From Aptenodytes patagonicus (taxonomy: Eukaryota; Chordata; Aves; Sphenisciformes; Spheniscidae), in contig NW_027472016.1 in assembly GCF_965638725.1 (NCBI RefSeq), positions 434,001-498,000 of the forward strand: a DNA stretch of 64,000 nt. Reading direction: 5' to 3'. The translations under genes and the position numbers were made by a program. The first letter of the stretch is position 1; each line of letters opens with the position of its first letter. The notes below the pieces were generated by a model. It ran no database searches, was not told the origin of the DNA, and saw nothing but the letters and a program-made list of their open reading frames with translations. Below are positions 23,901 to 37,446 of the stretch, one piece after another.

Positions 23901-26900
23901 CTCTGTGCTTGGTTTCAAGGTGTGACAAGATGGTTGCCGCCTCCAAGAGGTTTACAATCCACCGTGTGCCCAAGGTTCTCACGGTGTGTCTGAAAAGGTT
24001 TGAAGACTTCACCGGCAGGAAGATCAGCAAGGTGTGTACGCCAGTGGAGCGCAACTTTCTCTTCCCGGAGCAGGAGATTTCCCAAAGCAGTACGCTCTTT
24101 CACAAGCTGTTCAGGTTGAGTTTTTCGTGTTCCCTTCTGGGGAGGGGAGAGGAGAGGTCCCGTGGGAAGACAAGCATGTACTCCGCTCCGACAGAGCTGC
24201 TTTGGCCGGGAACAGTTTCCTGCCACCCAAACCATTACATGTTGAAGGCTATTTCATGTAGTATTTCAGGATGATTTCTGAGCCCTCTTGGTCTCTCCGT
24301 AGGTGGTGGAGTATCCCGAGTACTTGGATCTTTGGCCATACACATCTCAGGCAGCTGGAGAACCGCTCCTCTACGCCTTGTATGCTGTCCTGGTGCATAG
24401 CGGTGGCAGCTGTGATGCAGGACACTATTTCTGCTACACAAAGGTAAAGAGCAACTTCCTTCCTAGCAGGGGAAAAACGTGTGCTGGGGAAGACACGCTT
24501 TCACAGCAGTGTTACTGGCAGCCAAGGCTTTGGGGGAGAAGGTCTCCTTACCAGCTGCATTGGATTTGTTTTAGCGTACTCTTGGTTCTGTTGCTTTCTG
24601 CCTGTGTTATCGTTGAGAAACCATGCAGTTCATCCCCAGATATCGTTGCCCTTTTTTACAGGCCAGCAATGGACTGTGGTACGAGATGAACGATTCGTCT
24701 GTGGATGGTCGTGGCATCGATACAGTTCTCAGGCAGCAAGCCTATTTGCTGTTTTATGTCAGGTAATAACAAGATTTAAAATGTGTTCAGAATACGTTTC
24801 CTTTTCCCGGCTTTGCTGTTCTTCTTCTCATCCTCCGGAGTGTTTCTCTTTCTGTCACAGGAGACAGTTACTACCTGCATTATTCGGTGCTGTCAAATGT
24901 GAACTACCCCCCGTCAGTCTTTCTCTCTCCTAGCTGGGCTTTAGGCTCCTGCCCTGCTGTGAACTGCTACTTGCCTGCTCTCTGAAGCTGGCTAATGTAG
25001 AGAAGAATACTTAGAGGCAATTCCGACAGGAAAGATGGGGAGGGACTATTTATCAGGGAGTGTAGTGATAGGACGAGGGGTAACGGTTTTGAACTGAAAG
25101 AGGGAAGATGTAGATTAGATATTAGGAAGAAATTGTTTACGGTGAGGGTGGTGAGACACTGGAAGAGGTTGCCCAGAGAAGTTGTGGATGCCCCCTCCCT
25201 GGAAGTGGTCAAGGCCGGGTTGGATGGGGCTTTGAGCAACCTGATCTAGTGGAAGGTATCCCTGCCCATGGCAGAGGAGTTGGAACTAGATGATCTTTAA
25301 GGTCCCTTCGGAACCAAGCCATTTTATGATTCTACGATTCTATGAAATGGAGGCCGTAGGGGGTGTAAAGACGAGGACTTGCTCTGACAGGGGTAGACCT
25401 GGTGGGAAGACCCCAGTCGAATTTCCCATTGGTAGTCTTGGTAGCGTCTTCTCTCTGCCATAGAAACCGCTCCAAGAAGATGACTGAACGCCAGGGGAGG
25501 CTGCAAGAACAGCCTTAAACGGAGACCACTCTTTTTTTCTCCAGGCGCTCTGATTTGAAAACAGGAGAAAGGGCTTCTTCCTCACCGGCACCATCATATG
25601 CCCGTTCCTTCCTCAGTCAGTGGGGGGCTGACAGCGAGCAGGCGGGTTCTGTGGGACCACAGGGCCTGCCTCGCAGGACTAAGGTAACTCTGGGGAGGTG
25701 GGTCAGGGCACCAGATGTGGACAGTGGATTTCTTTCTGGGATCTTGGCATTACTCTCTTTTCCCTCCCACGCTGCAGCTTTCTTCACAGCCACAACGCGG
25801 CTCCCTCTCAAAGCATCCCGCCTAGATCCACCCCGTTTGTCTGCCTTTGGCCCTTCTGCCTTTGCAGCCCTCCGGGAGAGCCTTTGGGAGGCCCTTAGCT
25901 GTCCCCTCACACAGCTCCTGGGGGTTCCCCACTTTTCTGGTCCTTTCAGGAGCAAAGGGCAGGACCTTTTCACTCTCTCTTTGCAGGACATGGCAGTGGG
26001 CATGGAGGGCTCTCCAGAGGACAGCGCCTCCTCCGCAACAGCCAGCACCAGCCAGCTAACCCGGGCAGGTGCACGGGAGGCATCTGCAGGCTGGCCGTGC
26101 CCCACCTGGCCAGGCAGGCTCAACATCGCCTCCTACATTGGCTTCTGCTTGCACCGCTTCTTCTGCGGCTGTATGAGGCTGGTGTCCAGAAGGAAAGCTG
26201 CGTGCCGGGTCTGCTGTCAACCATTTGACCATGTGCTGCACACCATGCGAGAAGACAGCAATAAAGACGAGCATGGACTCAGCCCTTCTTCCCGCTGCCA
26301 GAGGAACGGTGCCAGGGAGAGGGCCCGGAGCAGATCCCCGCAGTGGCGCAATGATCTCCGCAGCTGGTTCGTGGACGCCACGGACTATGACCACGCAGCA
26401 GGGAGGAGGAGAACTGGTCCTCCAAGTTGTGACAGCGCTCCCAGGGATGACGCAGCTCCAGGGCCCTCCAACGGCAGCTCCCAGTCGGCTCCCACACCCA
26501 GTGCTGCTCGGGAGCCAACCCTGCCAATGCAGAGAGAGCGGAGCAGATCCCTGCGGCAGGGCTACGATCTCCGCAGCCGCTTTGTGGAGATCACGGACTA
26601 CCACCGCTCAGCAAGGAGGAGGAGGAGGTGGAGAGCAAGTCCTCCACGTCGTGACGGAGCCCCAAGGGATGACGGAGCTCCAGGGCCCTCCAACGGCAGC
26701 TCCCAGTTGGCTCCCACGCCCAGTGCTGCTCGGGAGCCAACCCTGCCAATGCAGAGAGAGCGGAGCAGATCCCTGCGGCAGGGCTACGATCTCCGCAGCC
26801 GCTTTGTGGAGGTCACAGACTGCCACCGCTCAGCAAGGAGGAGGAGGAGGTGGAGAGCAAGTCCTCCACGCCGTGACGGAGCCTCAAGGGATGACGGAGG

Positions 26901-27147
26901 TCCAGGGCCCTCCAACGGCAGCTCCAAGTGGGCTCCCACACGCAGGGCTGCTCAGGAGCAAACTCTGCCGAGGCAGAGAGAGCGGAGCAGATCCCCGCGA
27001 CGGGGCCATGATTTCTGCAGCCGGTTTGTGGACACCACAGACTATGACCCCTCAGCAGGGAGGAGGAGGAGGAGGGTTTCGGCGCCCCAGAGATGCACGT
27101 CGGACAAATACTCAGGGCGCTGCGGTGGTGACGGGGGCAGATTGTGA
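20980..27147 (+). CDS. USP42-like: USP42-like ubiquitin-specific protease, array copy 3 (771 aa)
   Basis: Third array copy: 20980-21004, 21608-21808, 22275-22385, 22461-22563, 22728-22795, 22957-23027, 23587-23669, 23920-24031, 24303-24443, 24662-24762, 25545-25683, 25987-27147. The reading frame and USP catalytic and zinc motifs are intact, with four tail repeats. It shares with copy 4 a KDEH (not KDER) variant upstream of the repeats and SSKWAP (not SSQLAP) at the end of the third repeat, so these two copies are the closest pair over the last exon. At residue 215 it has Asn, like copy 1. Confidence 0.88.
25031..25345 (+). mobile_element. CR1 LINE 3' end in intron 10, unit 3
   Basis: Same insertion; shares a GAACC variant near its 3' end with unit 4. 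Confidence 0.93.
26314..27112 (+). repeat. Coding 222-bp repeats in USP42-like copy 3 (four)
   Basis: Repeats at 26314-26532, 26533-26754, 26755-26976 and 26977 to about 27112, in the same frame as the other copies. Confidence 0.93.
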
Positions 27148-27471
27148 CCCTGGATGGGGGAGGGGCACAGCATCTGACTCCTGCAGTGCCGGAGAGGAGG
27201 AGGACGAAGAATCCAGGAAGCACCAAAACTGCCCCCAGCAGGGACCAAGCTGCACAAAGGGCACCAGCAGCGCACCCTGTCCCTCCTCCCAGTACTGCCT
27301 CTGGCCAGGAAGAGCTCAGAGGGACCTTCCAGAGACTTGGACAGCTCTGCCGGCTAGCCCGTCTGCCCACAGGCCCCTCGAGGAAGAGCTTTCATCCCTG
27401 TTCAGCTGTTGGGATCGCCTGGCAAAAACAACACACATTTGGTACCAACAGGCAGAAAAGCCAAAGCCAGA

Positions 27472-27477
27472 ATTAAA
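27472..27477 (+). terminator. Poly(A) signal, USP42-like copy 3
   Basis: ATTAAA 325 bp after the stop codon, as in copy 1. Confidence 0.55.
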
Positions 27478-27641
27478 AACACTTGTTGTCTTTGCGTATA
27501 TCATTCATTCTTCTCTGTAGGTGTTGGGAAATACCCAGTGTGGGAGGTTTATGTCTCGGGATTTTGAAAGCTGTGTGCTTGCGTATGCCCATCTTGCAAT
27601 CTCTTCTTTTTAAATACGGAGTTCAAGTCACTCGAACAGAA

Positions 27642-27830
27642 ATGGGCTGGATGAGCCGACAGCGAGCGGGACTGAAACGGGCTGAACGGCCGGGCCCGGA
27701 GGGTGCTGCTCAGTGGCACCAAGTCTAGCGCGAGGCAAGTAACTAGCGGTGTCGCCCAGGGGTCAGTACTGGGTCCGATCCTGTTTAACATCTTCCTTAA
27801 TTAATGGCCTGGATGATGGGGCAGAGTGTA
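27642..27830 (+). mobile_element. CR1 internal fragment, unit 3
   Basis: Same fragment and same breakpoint as in unit 1. Confidence 0.85.
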
Positions 27831-28645
27831 AGTCACCTCAGGTGGCTTTCTTTTTACGTAGTTTTTGGTTTTCAAAGACGCTTTTGTGTAAACATCCTTG
27901 AGAGTTTAAGCAGGAGGGCTTCAAAGCGGGCTGAAAGAGGGCTGCAGAGCAGCCCCCTCCTGCTGCCCTGTTGTGGATCGCTCCTCTGTGCTCGGTCCCC
28001 ACGGCATCGGAGGCGGTGCTGAGGTGCTGGAGTGAAACGTTAGGGTGCTGCAAAGGAGCAGGCAGTGACGGCCAAGAGGCAGATCCTCTCCTCGGCTGCA
28101 CAGTCACTCCTGTGTTTAGCAAAGTCGTTGGTTTCCAGCGGTGCCAGGGAACAGTTTGCGGTGCCTGGCACGAGCATCACAGACTACTTGGGTCTCCTTC
28201 TGTGCTCTGAACTTGCAGAGAGCTACAGAGGTGACAAAACTTCTTGGCCAGGAAGACCCTCCTCAGGTGACCCAACGCGTGTTTGAAATCCACCTAGAGA
28301 GTATTGATCCTTGTAGAAGAGAGACGATCCCAAAGCATCAAGTTTGGATCGCTGCAACAGCTTTTGGAGTGGAAAACGATGGCAAAGTTAGAGCATTTCC
28401 GTTTTTGTTTCTCTCAGTTAAAGCATTGTCAGATGCCACAGTGATGGGCAACGTATCAAGTCTGAAGACAGCTTCCTAAGTTGGCGTTTCCGATGTCCAT
28501 AATGTCTAATGAGGACAGACACAGTCTGCACAGGCCTGACATAGCTTCCTAGAGCCTGGAAGCCCTGGCACCTGGTTCTGGTCAGGCTCCTCGTTGCCTT
28601 TACTAATAATAGCAACAAAATACATATATTTTTTTTAATCTTTCT

Positions 28646-28677
<32 letters not shown>

Positions 28678-29009
28678 TTTTTCCCACCAGGCACCTTCAT
28701 AGGAATAATAGTAAAAAGTGAAATAAGAAAAAACTCTGGCCAGGTCACCTGATGGATAAGATGCCTTCCATAAAAGGAGCCCCTCGGGGCTCAGGCATTC
28801 TTCAGCCACGTTCACCTGACCAAGCCCGCCTTGCTGTGGCATTTTGTGAAGGGCAATGAACGTCACGCTGCCCAAGCACAAGAGCTGTAGCTGAAGTGTG
28901 TGAGTGAGGAGCGGGCAGCGAAGGCACACCCTGCTCGACATCCAGCTGCCAGGATCCTCTGCTTCCCTGGGTAGCATGGGGCGCTGCCAGCTCCTGAGCC
29001 CTGACCCCG

Positions 29010-29374
29010 TGTCGTGGTTTAACCCCAGGAGGCAGCTCAGCACCACACAGACGCTCACTCACTCCCCCCCGCACCGATGGGATAGGGGAGAGAATCAGGA
29101 GGGTAAAAGTGAGGAAACTCATGGGTTGAGATAAAGACGGTTTAATAATTAAAGCAAAAGCCGCGCACGCAAGCCAAGCAAAATAGGGAATTCATTCACC
29201 ACTTCCCATTGGCAGGCAGGTGTTCAGCCATCTCCAGGAAAGCAGGGCTCCATCACGCCTAACGGTGACTTGGGAAGACAAAACGCCATCACTCCGAACG
29301 TCTCCCCTTTCTTTTCCTTCTTCCCCCAGCTTTTATTGCTGAGCGTGACACCATGGGGTATGGAATATGAACCT
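29010..29374 (-). mobile_element. Antisense ERVL-type LTR fragment, unit 4
   Basis: Same truncated LTR at the same unit position. Confidence 0.85.
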
Positions 29375-30595
29375 GTAGGAGACCAGGTGCTTTGCTACAC
29401 GAGTCTCATGGACGCAGTCCTGGACCTGGAAAAAGTGGAAAAGCAACCCTCAGCAACCCAAATGTGCCAGCCAAAGCTGTGAACAGGCACGCTTACAGCC
29501 CTGGGCAGGTTTTATTCATCTGGCTGGTGCGGCTCCGGGAAGAAGTGGGAGCTCTGCCGGCGGACAAAGAGCCCTCTGCCAGCTGCTGGGGTCTGGGAGG
29601 TGCCCGGGCCGTGGCAGCCGTGTGGCCTCAAGGGGACACATCCCCATGCAGGCCCGTGTCACAAAGGGGCAGTGAAGTGGCACCCGCCCGGCGCTTGTGA
29701 CCTCACCTGGCCAGGGCTTGGGATCCCGAAAAGCGGGCCAGCGAAAGTTAGTTGGGCTGAGCCGGCCTTCGGGATAACTCGGCTCCTTCCCTTGCTACTT
29801 GCGTGCCTACTTTTTTCCAAGCATTCATCATTTACTGCCCACTTCTCCTCACCTTCCATCCTCTTTCAAAGGTAATTCTGAGTTGACTTTTGGGACAGAT
29901 CGTAGAGTAGGTAGACTGGGATAAAAGTATAGGCTGGTCTATACCTTCTAGAGCTCTAGGCTGAGCTATTTACACCTCTGTAGGCTGGCCAGATATGCGC
30001 TGTGGGTAGAGTTCCTATTTGCTAATTCTTATTTCTTTACCGTATGCTAGGATAGGTAAGTAGCGGGGGTGGTAGTGTAGTCTGAGGCCTTGGGCTCAGC
30101 CTAGAATGCCAAGAAGCCCACCCTGACTGACGTGGTAGGAAGGGAGACAGAAAAGGAGCACAGCAAAGGCAGCCGTTAAAGTAGCGGCCGAAAGCTGGTC
30201 ACCCCTGCATACAAGGTGGGAAGATGTGAGCTGGAGAGCCAGAGGGCTCTGCCGCTAACGCTAGCCACAGATCAGCAGCAGGTCCTCTTCGGAGAAGGCG
30301 ACACGCAATGCAGTCTTTCAAAAGGGCCTTGGTCAATCGGAGTCCTGTGACAGGGACACTAGGCCCATCAGCCTGCAGCTCTGCAGCACTTCCGCTCCAG
30401 TTTCAGTACCACTGAAACACTTTTGATGGTGGATGCTGTTCTGTGGGTTGTGTTTGGGGTTTTTTTTTAATCCTTTTGTTGAGCTACAGTTATTTCTTTG
30501 CCATCAGGTGACGGGATTGGCACTGATCTCTTTCTGGAGTGCGTCCTGACATCCTTTGTCATCCAAAGCTGTCCCCTCTGTTCGTGAGAGGAGCG

Positions 30596-33500
30596 ATGGC
30601 CGCAATGGGGAACGACTCCTGTGAGTAACGACTTCACCAGCAGGCTTGGACTTTGTGAATCCCCAAAGGCAACGGACGTGGCTGGTGCTCCATCCCTGAA
30701 CGTTGATGTGCTGGCAGCCTCGAGTGAATTCTGGGGCGTTTCCTGGTAGCAGCCAGACTTACCCAGGTGTTTTCGATTAGACACAGGAAAACGCATTTTA
30801 TCACTCCTCTGCCACTATGTACAAGACTTTGAAAGATGACGTTGCTCGTAGAAAGTTCTGACATCAGTAGGGTTACTTTCTGTGCTAGGTACTTGCTTGT
30901 TTTCACCAGGTTACAGTCAGGAAAAGGGAAGGCTTGACCTGATAATCCAATTCATGACTCTAGGGGGAAAGGAAGGTAGCCCAAGGCACAGAAATCAGCG
31001 TGGGTTCATTGGCCTTTCGGCAAAGGCAGCGGGGGAACAGAGTATTTTCCAAAACCGCTTCTTGACCAGTAATTGTCAACGGCAGTGATAGGCTTCCTCC
31101 GATGGTTCTGTGTTGGAGGTTGGAGCTGGTTCTTCTGCGCGCTCCTGTAGACAACTTGACTTTTAAATACGCTTTCGTGCAACAATATCGTCTCCTCTCT
31201 TTTCAAATGTCATTTCCCTGCAGTCCTTGCCGAGGGAATGGCTCCGCCACAAAGGATCCTCTTTCCCCCGGAGAAGATTTGCATGGCCTGGCAGCAAAGA
31301 CAGAGACCTGGAGCGGGACTCCACAACCTGGGCAATACGTGCTTCCTCAACTCCGTCCTGCAGTGCCTGACGTACACACCCCCTCTGGCCAACTACCTGC
31401 TCTCTCGGGAGCACAGCCGGTCCTGTGAGTCCTTTTAGGAACGTCTCCTTGCACATCAGCTGGGCACTGATCCCAAGGATTCCCAGCATCTGGAATTTGA
31501 TTTAAGGAGAAAAGCAGCCCTTCTTTCCAACCCCCCCCGAGTTGGTGTTCTTTGAACACTCAAGCCTAGGAGACGCTTGTCGTGTCTAGGTGTGCTCATC
31601 TTCAGAAAGGCACCTCTTTCTAGCCCCGGGTCTCGGTCCCTACTCCCGCAAGTTCAACTCTCTTTGCTCGTTGCACAGAAAACTTCTGTCAGTTTAGCAT
31701 CTCTCTGAAGAAAGTTTTCTATGCACTAAAATGTCCCGGGCTTGTTGGGATGCTGGCACCTTGGGAGAAGAGGAGTGGAGACTGTTCTTATAACGTCAAG
31801 ACCTCCACAAGGTTTCCCATGGCTAGGGATATTTTGCTCACCTGAGAAGCTTCCTTCCCTCCCTCCCTCCCTCCCTCCCTCCCTCTTTAGGTCGTCAGCA
31901 AGGCTTCTGCATGATGTGCGTAATGGAGGCGCACGTTAACAAGGTCCTGCATTTCTCAGCCAGTGCCATCCAGCCTTGGCCTGTCGTCCGTGTCCTCACA
32001 CGTAAGTCATTTCAGGTGCTTTCACAGGTTTTCTTCCCTTCTTGGAGGGGAGAGCTATTAACCTCTTCTTTCTTAGGAATAGGAGAACATTTCCGGCATG
32101 GCATGCAGGAAGACGCCCATGAGTTCTTACGCTATACTGTCGATGCCATGCAGAGAGCTTGTCTGAGTGGAAGCAGCAAGTAAGCACGAGCAAATTACCT
32201 TTTCAATGTTCCTGAGCCCTTTGGACTCCTTGATGTACTCCCATCAAGGAAACCCTACACCCAGGGTTTTCAGACAAAGCAAAACTCTTGGGGGAGATAA
32301 CTCTCTGCCCTACTTCTGAGCTCCAACTACCATTTGTTTCCAGCTGGGACATCTCTTCTCAAGCAACTACCATCGTCCATCAAATATTTGGGGGCTTTCT
32401 GAGATCCAGAGGTACTTTCCCATGACTATTGCTCTCCTTGGAATTGTCTGTGCCCTTCTGTCTGCCTGTGATAAACAGCTGGTCGTGTGACTGGCGTAGT
32501 AGGTATGGAGGACGTAAACCGGCACAGCCAGTCCACTTCCCTTATCGCTGAGCATTTCCATTTGCCTTCCAGTCACATGCTTGAGCTGCAAAGCGGTTTC
32601 CGATTCCTACGAGGCCTTCCTGGATGTCCCTTTGGATATAAAGGTAAGAGGGTTTGTAGCTGTGATTCAAGACGTCCCAAGGCCCCTGTAGCTTCCCAGA
32701 ATAAACACAGGGGGCGGAAAAACACAGGCTGTGAACAAAAGAGAGCTGAGTGGCGGGTGGGAGGTGGAACGGACTGTGTCCTTCTGGGGAGGCCGTGGCA
32801 GCGGTCCCCCTGTAGGTGCTGGCTTTAAGCTGGACAAGCACGCATTATCCTCTCCGCACCCTTGACGTACTCTCATCCTTCTTCCCTCTGCCCTGCCTCA
32901 ACACCCGTCTGGCTCCCAGGCTGATGGGTTGTATTGGTTTCATTATTGATGACCCTGCACACCATCGGTAGCTGAACTGTGCGGTGCCACAGGGAGGTAG
33001 CTCTTGAGTGCCCCAGGAATCCCTGGGAAAGGAGGGAAATGTTCAGCATAATACCCGCTTTCTGCCTCCTTCTGGACACTGCTGGCGGGTTCACAGTGGG
33101 TCTCCTCAGCCTCAGGTACCTGGGCTGCCTTGTCAGCTCCTAGGAAGTGTTTGCGCGAGGGCGTTTCCCCGAGCTCACTGCTCTCCTTTCTCACTCCTCC
33201 AGGCAGCCTCATCTGTCACCGCAGCTCTGGAGGACTTTGTGAAACCCGAGCAGCTGGACGGCGAAACCTGCTTTAAATGTAGCAAGTAAGATGATTGCCA
33301 TCGACATATTAATATTAGATCCTGCGTGAAGGTGCTGCATGTCATCGAGCATAAGTCATCTTTTCACGTATGTTCAACGCACGATCATGACACGCAGCTG
33401 TTTGGTTTAATATGTCCTTATGCAACTGAAGAGCCTTAAAATAGGGTAAGGATGTGCGAGACATGAAAGCTTGTCTGGCTTTCTGGGTGGGAAAAAGGGT

Positions 33501-36500
33501 GCATTTCAGCACTTGGCTCTGTGCTTGGTTTCAAGGTGTGACAAGATGGTTGCCGCCTCCAAGAGGTTTACAATCCACCGTGTGCCCAAGGTTCTCACGG
33601 TGTGTCTGAAAAGGTTTGAAGACTTCACCGGCAGGAAGATCAGCAAGGTGTGTACGCCAGTGGAGCGCAACTTTCTCTTCCCGGAGCAGGAGATTTCCCA
33701 AAGCAGTACGCTCTTTCACAAGCTGTTCAGGTTGAGTTTTTCGTGTTCCCTTCTGGGGAGGGGAGAGGAGAGGTCCCGTGGGAAGACAAGCATGTACTCC
33801 GCTCCGACAGAGCTGCTTTGGCCGGGAACAGTTTCCTGCCACCCAAACCATTACATGTTGAAGGCTATTTCATGTAGTATTTCAGGATGATTTCTGAGCC
33901 CTCTTGGTCTCTCCGTAGGTGGTGGAGTATCCCGAGTACTTGGATCTTTGGCCATACACATCTCAGGCAGCTGGAGAACCGCTCCTCTACGCCTTGTATG
34001 CTGTCCTGGTGCATAGCGGTGGCAGCTGTGATGCAGGACACTATTTCTGCTACACAAAGGTAAAGAGCAACTTCCTTCCTAGCAGGGGAAAAACGTGTGC
34101 TGGGGAAGACACGCTTTCACAGCAGTGTTACTGGCAGCCAAGGCTTTGGGGGAGAAGGTCTCCTTACCAGCTGCATTGGATTTGTTTTAGCGTACTCTTG
34201 GTTCTGTTGCTTTCTGCCTGTGTTATCGTTGAGAAACCATGCAGTTCATCCCCAGATATCGTTGCCCTTTTTTACAGGCCAGCAATGGACTGTGGTACGA
34301 GATGAACGATTCGTCTGTGGATGGTCGTGGCATCGATACAGTTCTCAGGCAGCAAGCCTATTTGCTGTTTTATGTCAGGTAATAACAAGATTTAAAATGT
34401 GTTCAGAATACGTTTCCTTTTCCCGGCTTTGCTGTTCTTCTTCTCATCCTCCGGAGTGTTTCTCTTTCTGTCACAGGAGACAGTTACTACCTGCATTATT
34501 CGGTGCTGTCAAATGTGAACTACCCCCCGTCAGTCTTTCTCTCTCCTAGCTGGGCTTTAGGCTCCTGCCCTGCTGTGAACTGCTACTTGCCTGCTCTCTG
34601 AAGCTGGCTAATGTAGAGAAGAATACTTAGAGGCAATTCCGACAGGAAAGATGGGGAGGGACTATTTATCAGGGAGTGTAGTGATAGGACGAGGGGTAAC
34701 GGTTTTGAACTGAAAGAGGGAAGATGTAGATTAGATATTAGGAAGAAATTGTTTACGGTGAGGGTGGTGAGACACTGGAAGAGGTTGCCCAGAGAAGTTG
34801 TGGATGCCCCCTCCCTGGAAGTGGTCAAGGCCGGGTTGGATGGGGCTTTGAGCAACCTGATCTAGTGGAAGGTATCCCTGCCCATGGCAGAGGAGTTGGA
34901 ACTAGATGATCTTTAAGGTCCCTTCGGAACCAAGCCATTTTATGATTCTACGATTCTATGAAATGGAGGCCGTAGGGGGTGTAAAGACGAGGACTTGCTC
35001 TGACAGGGGTAGACCTGGTGGGAAGACCCCAGTCGAATTTCCCATTGGTAGTCTTGGTAGCGTCTTCTCTCTGCCATAGAAACCGCTCCAAGAAGATGAC
35101 TGAACGCCAGGGGAGGCTGCAAGAACAGCCTTAAACGGAGACCACTCTTTTTTTCTCCAGGCGCTCTGATTTGAAAACAGGAGAAAGGGCTTCTTCCTCA
35201 CCGGCACCATCATATGCCCGTTCCTTCCTCAGTCAGTGGGGGGCTGACAGCGAGCAGGCGGGTTCTGTGGGACCACAGGGCCTGCCTCGCAGGACTAAGG
35301 TAACTCTGGGGAGGTGGGTCAGGGCACCAGATGTGGACAGTGGATTTCTTTCTGGGATCTTGGCATTACTCTCTTTTCCCTCCCACGCTGCAGCTTTCTT
35401 CACAGCCACAACGCGGCTCCCTCTCAAAGCATCCCGCCTAGATCCACCCCGTTTGTCTGCCTTTGGCCCTTCTGCCTTTGCAGCCCTCCGGGAGAGCCTT
35501 TGGGAGGCCCTTAGCTGTCCCCTCACACAGCTCCTGGGGGTTCCCCACTTTTCTGGTCCTTTCAGGAGCAAAGGGCAGGACCTTTTCACTCTCTCTTTGC
35601 AGGACATGGCAGTGGGCATGGAGGGCTCTCCAGAGGACAGCGCCTCCTCCGCAACAGCCAGCACCAGCCAGCTAACCCGGGCAGGTGCACGGGAGGCATC
35701 TGCAGGCTGGCCGTGCCCCACCTGGCCAGGCAGGCTCAACATCGCCTCCTACATTGGCTTCTGCTTGCACCGCTTCTTCTGCGGCTGTATGAGGCTGGTG
35801 TCCAGAAGGAAAGCTGCGTGCCGGGTCTGCTGTCAACCATTTGACCATGTGCTGCACACCATGCGAGAAGACAGCAATAAAGACGAGCATGGACTCAGCC
35901 CTTCTTCCCGCTGCCAGAGGAACGGTGCCAGGGAGAGGGCCCGGAGCAGATCCCCGCAGTGGCGCAATGATCTCCGCAGCTGGTTCGTGGACGCCACGGA
36001 CTATGACCACGCAGCAGGGAGGAGGAGAACTGGTCCTCCAAGTTGTGACAGCGCTCCCAGGGATGACGCAGCTCCAGGGCCCTCCAACGGCAGCTCCCAG
36101 TCGGCTCCCACACCCAGTGCTGCTCGGGAGCCAACCCTGCCAATGCAGAGAGAGCGGAGCAGATCCCTGCGGCAGGGCTACGATCTCCGCAGCCGCTTTG
36201 TGGAGATCACGGACTACCACCGCTCAGCAAGGAGGAGGAGGAGGTGGAGAGCAAGTCCTCCACGTCGTGACGGAGCCCCAAGGGATGACGGAGCTCCAGG
36301 GCCCTCCAACGGCAGCTCCCAGTTGGCTCCCACGCCCAGTGCTGCTCGGGAGCCAACCCTGCCAATGCAGAGAGAGCGGAGCAGATCCCTGCGGCAGGGC
36401 TACGATCTCCGCAGCCGCTTTGTGGAGGTCACAGACTGCCACCGCTCAGCAAGGAGGAGGAGGAGGTGGAGAGCAAGTCCTCCACGCCGTGACGGAGCCT

Positions 36501-36763
36501 CAAGGGATGACGGAGGTCCAGGGCCCTCCAACGGCAGCTCCAAGTGGGCTCCCACACGCAGGGCTGCTCAGGAGCAAACTCTGCCGAGGCAGAGAGAGCG
36601 GAGCAGATCCCCGCGACGGGGCCATGATTTCTGCAGCCGGTTTGTGGACACCACAGACTATGACCCCTCAGCAGGGAGGAGGAGGAGGAGGGTTTCGGCG
36701 CCCCAGAGATGCACGTCGGACAAATACTCAGGGCGCTGCGGTGGTGACGGGGGCAGATTGTGA
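30596..36763 (+). CDS. USP42-like: USP42-like ubiquitin-specific protease, array copy 4 (771 aa)
   Basis: Fourth array copy: 30596-30620, 31224-31424, 31891-32001, 32077-32179, 32344-32411, 32573-32643, 33203-33285, 33536-33647, 33919-34059, 34278-34378, 35161-35299, 35603-36763. The frame and catalytic motifs are intact. Over the last exon it matches copy 3 at every residue I compared. It has Thr at residue 215 and a nearby intronic TTTGG variant (33403) like copy 2, which indicates exchange between copies. It is the last complete gene before the truncated unit. Confidence 0.88.
34647..34961 (+). mobile_element. CR1 LINE 3' end in intron 10, unit 4
   Basis: Same insertion; shares the GAACC variant with unit 3. 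Confidence 0.93.
35930..36728 (+). repeat. Coding 222-bp repeats in USP42-like copy 4 (four)
   Basis: Repeats at 35930-36148, 36149-36370, 36371-36592 and 36593 to about 36728. The encoded sequence matches copy 3. Confidence 0.93.
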
Positions 36764-37087
36764 CCCTGGATGGGGGAGGGGCACAGCATCTGAGTCCTGC
36801 AGTGCCGGAGAGGAGGAGGACGAAGAATCCAGGAAGCACCAAAACTGCCCCCAGCAGGGACCAAGCTGCACAAAGGGCACCAGCAGCGCACCCTGTCCCT
36901 CCTCCCAGTACTGCCTCTGGCCAGGAAGAGCTCAGAGGGACCTTCCAGAGACTTGGACAGCTCTGCCGGCTAGCCCGTCTGCCCACAGGCCCCTCGAGGA
37001 AGAGCTTTCATCCCTGTTCAGCTGTTGGGATCGCCTGGCAAAAACAACACACATTTGGTACCAACAGGCAGAAAAGCCAAAGCCAGA

Positions 37088-37093
37088 ATTAAA
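37088..37093 (+). terminator. Poly(A) signal, USP42-like copy 4
   Basis: ATTAAA 325 bp after the stop codon, as in copy 1. Confidence 0.55.
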
Positions 37094-37257
37094 AACACTT
37101 GTTGTCTTTGCGTATATCATTCATTCTTCTCTGTAGGTGTTGGGAAATACCCAGTGTGGGAGGTTTATGTCTCGGGATTTTGAAAGCTGTGTGCTTGCGT
37201 ATGCCCATCTTGCAATCTCTTCTTTTTAAATACGGAGTTCAAGTCACTCGAACAGAA

Positions 37258-37446
37258 ATGGGCTGGATGAGCCGACAGCGAGCGGGACTGAAACGGGCTG
37301 AACGGCCGGGCCCGGAGGGTGCTGCTCAGTGGCACCAAGTCTAGCGCGAGGCAAGTAACTAGCGGTGTCGCCCAGGGGTCAGTACTGGGTCCGATCCTGT
37401 TTAACATCTTCCTTAATTAATGGCCTGGATGATGGGGCAGAGTGTA
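37258..37446 (+). mobile_element. CR1 internal fragment, unit 4
   Basis: Same fragment and same breakpoint as in unit 1; its final 18 bp (37427-37444) recur at 40536-40553. Confidence 0.85.

Noticed and set aside
1974..36763. Array copies as processed retrogenes
   Set aside because: Every copy keeps eleven GT-AG introns in consistent phase.
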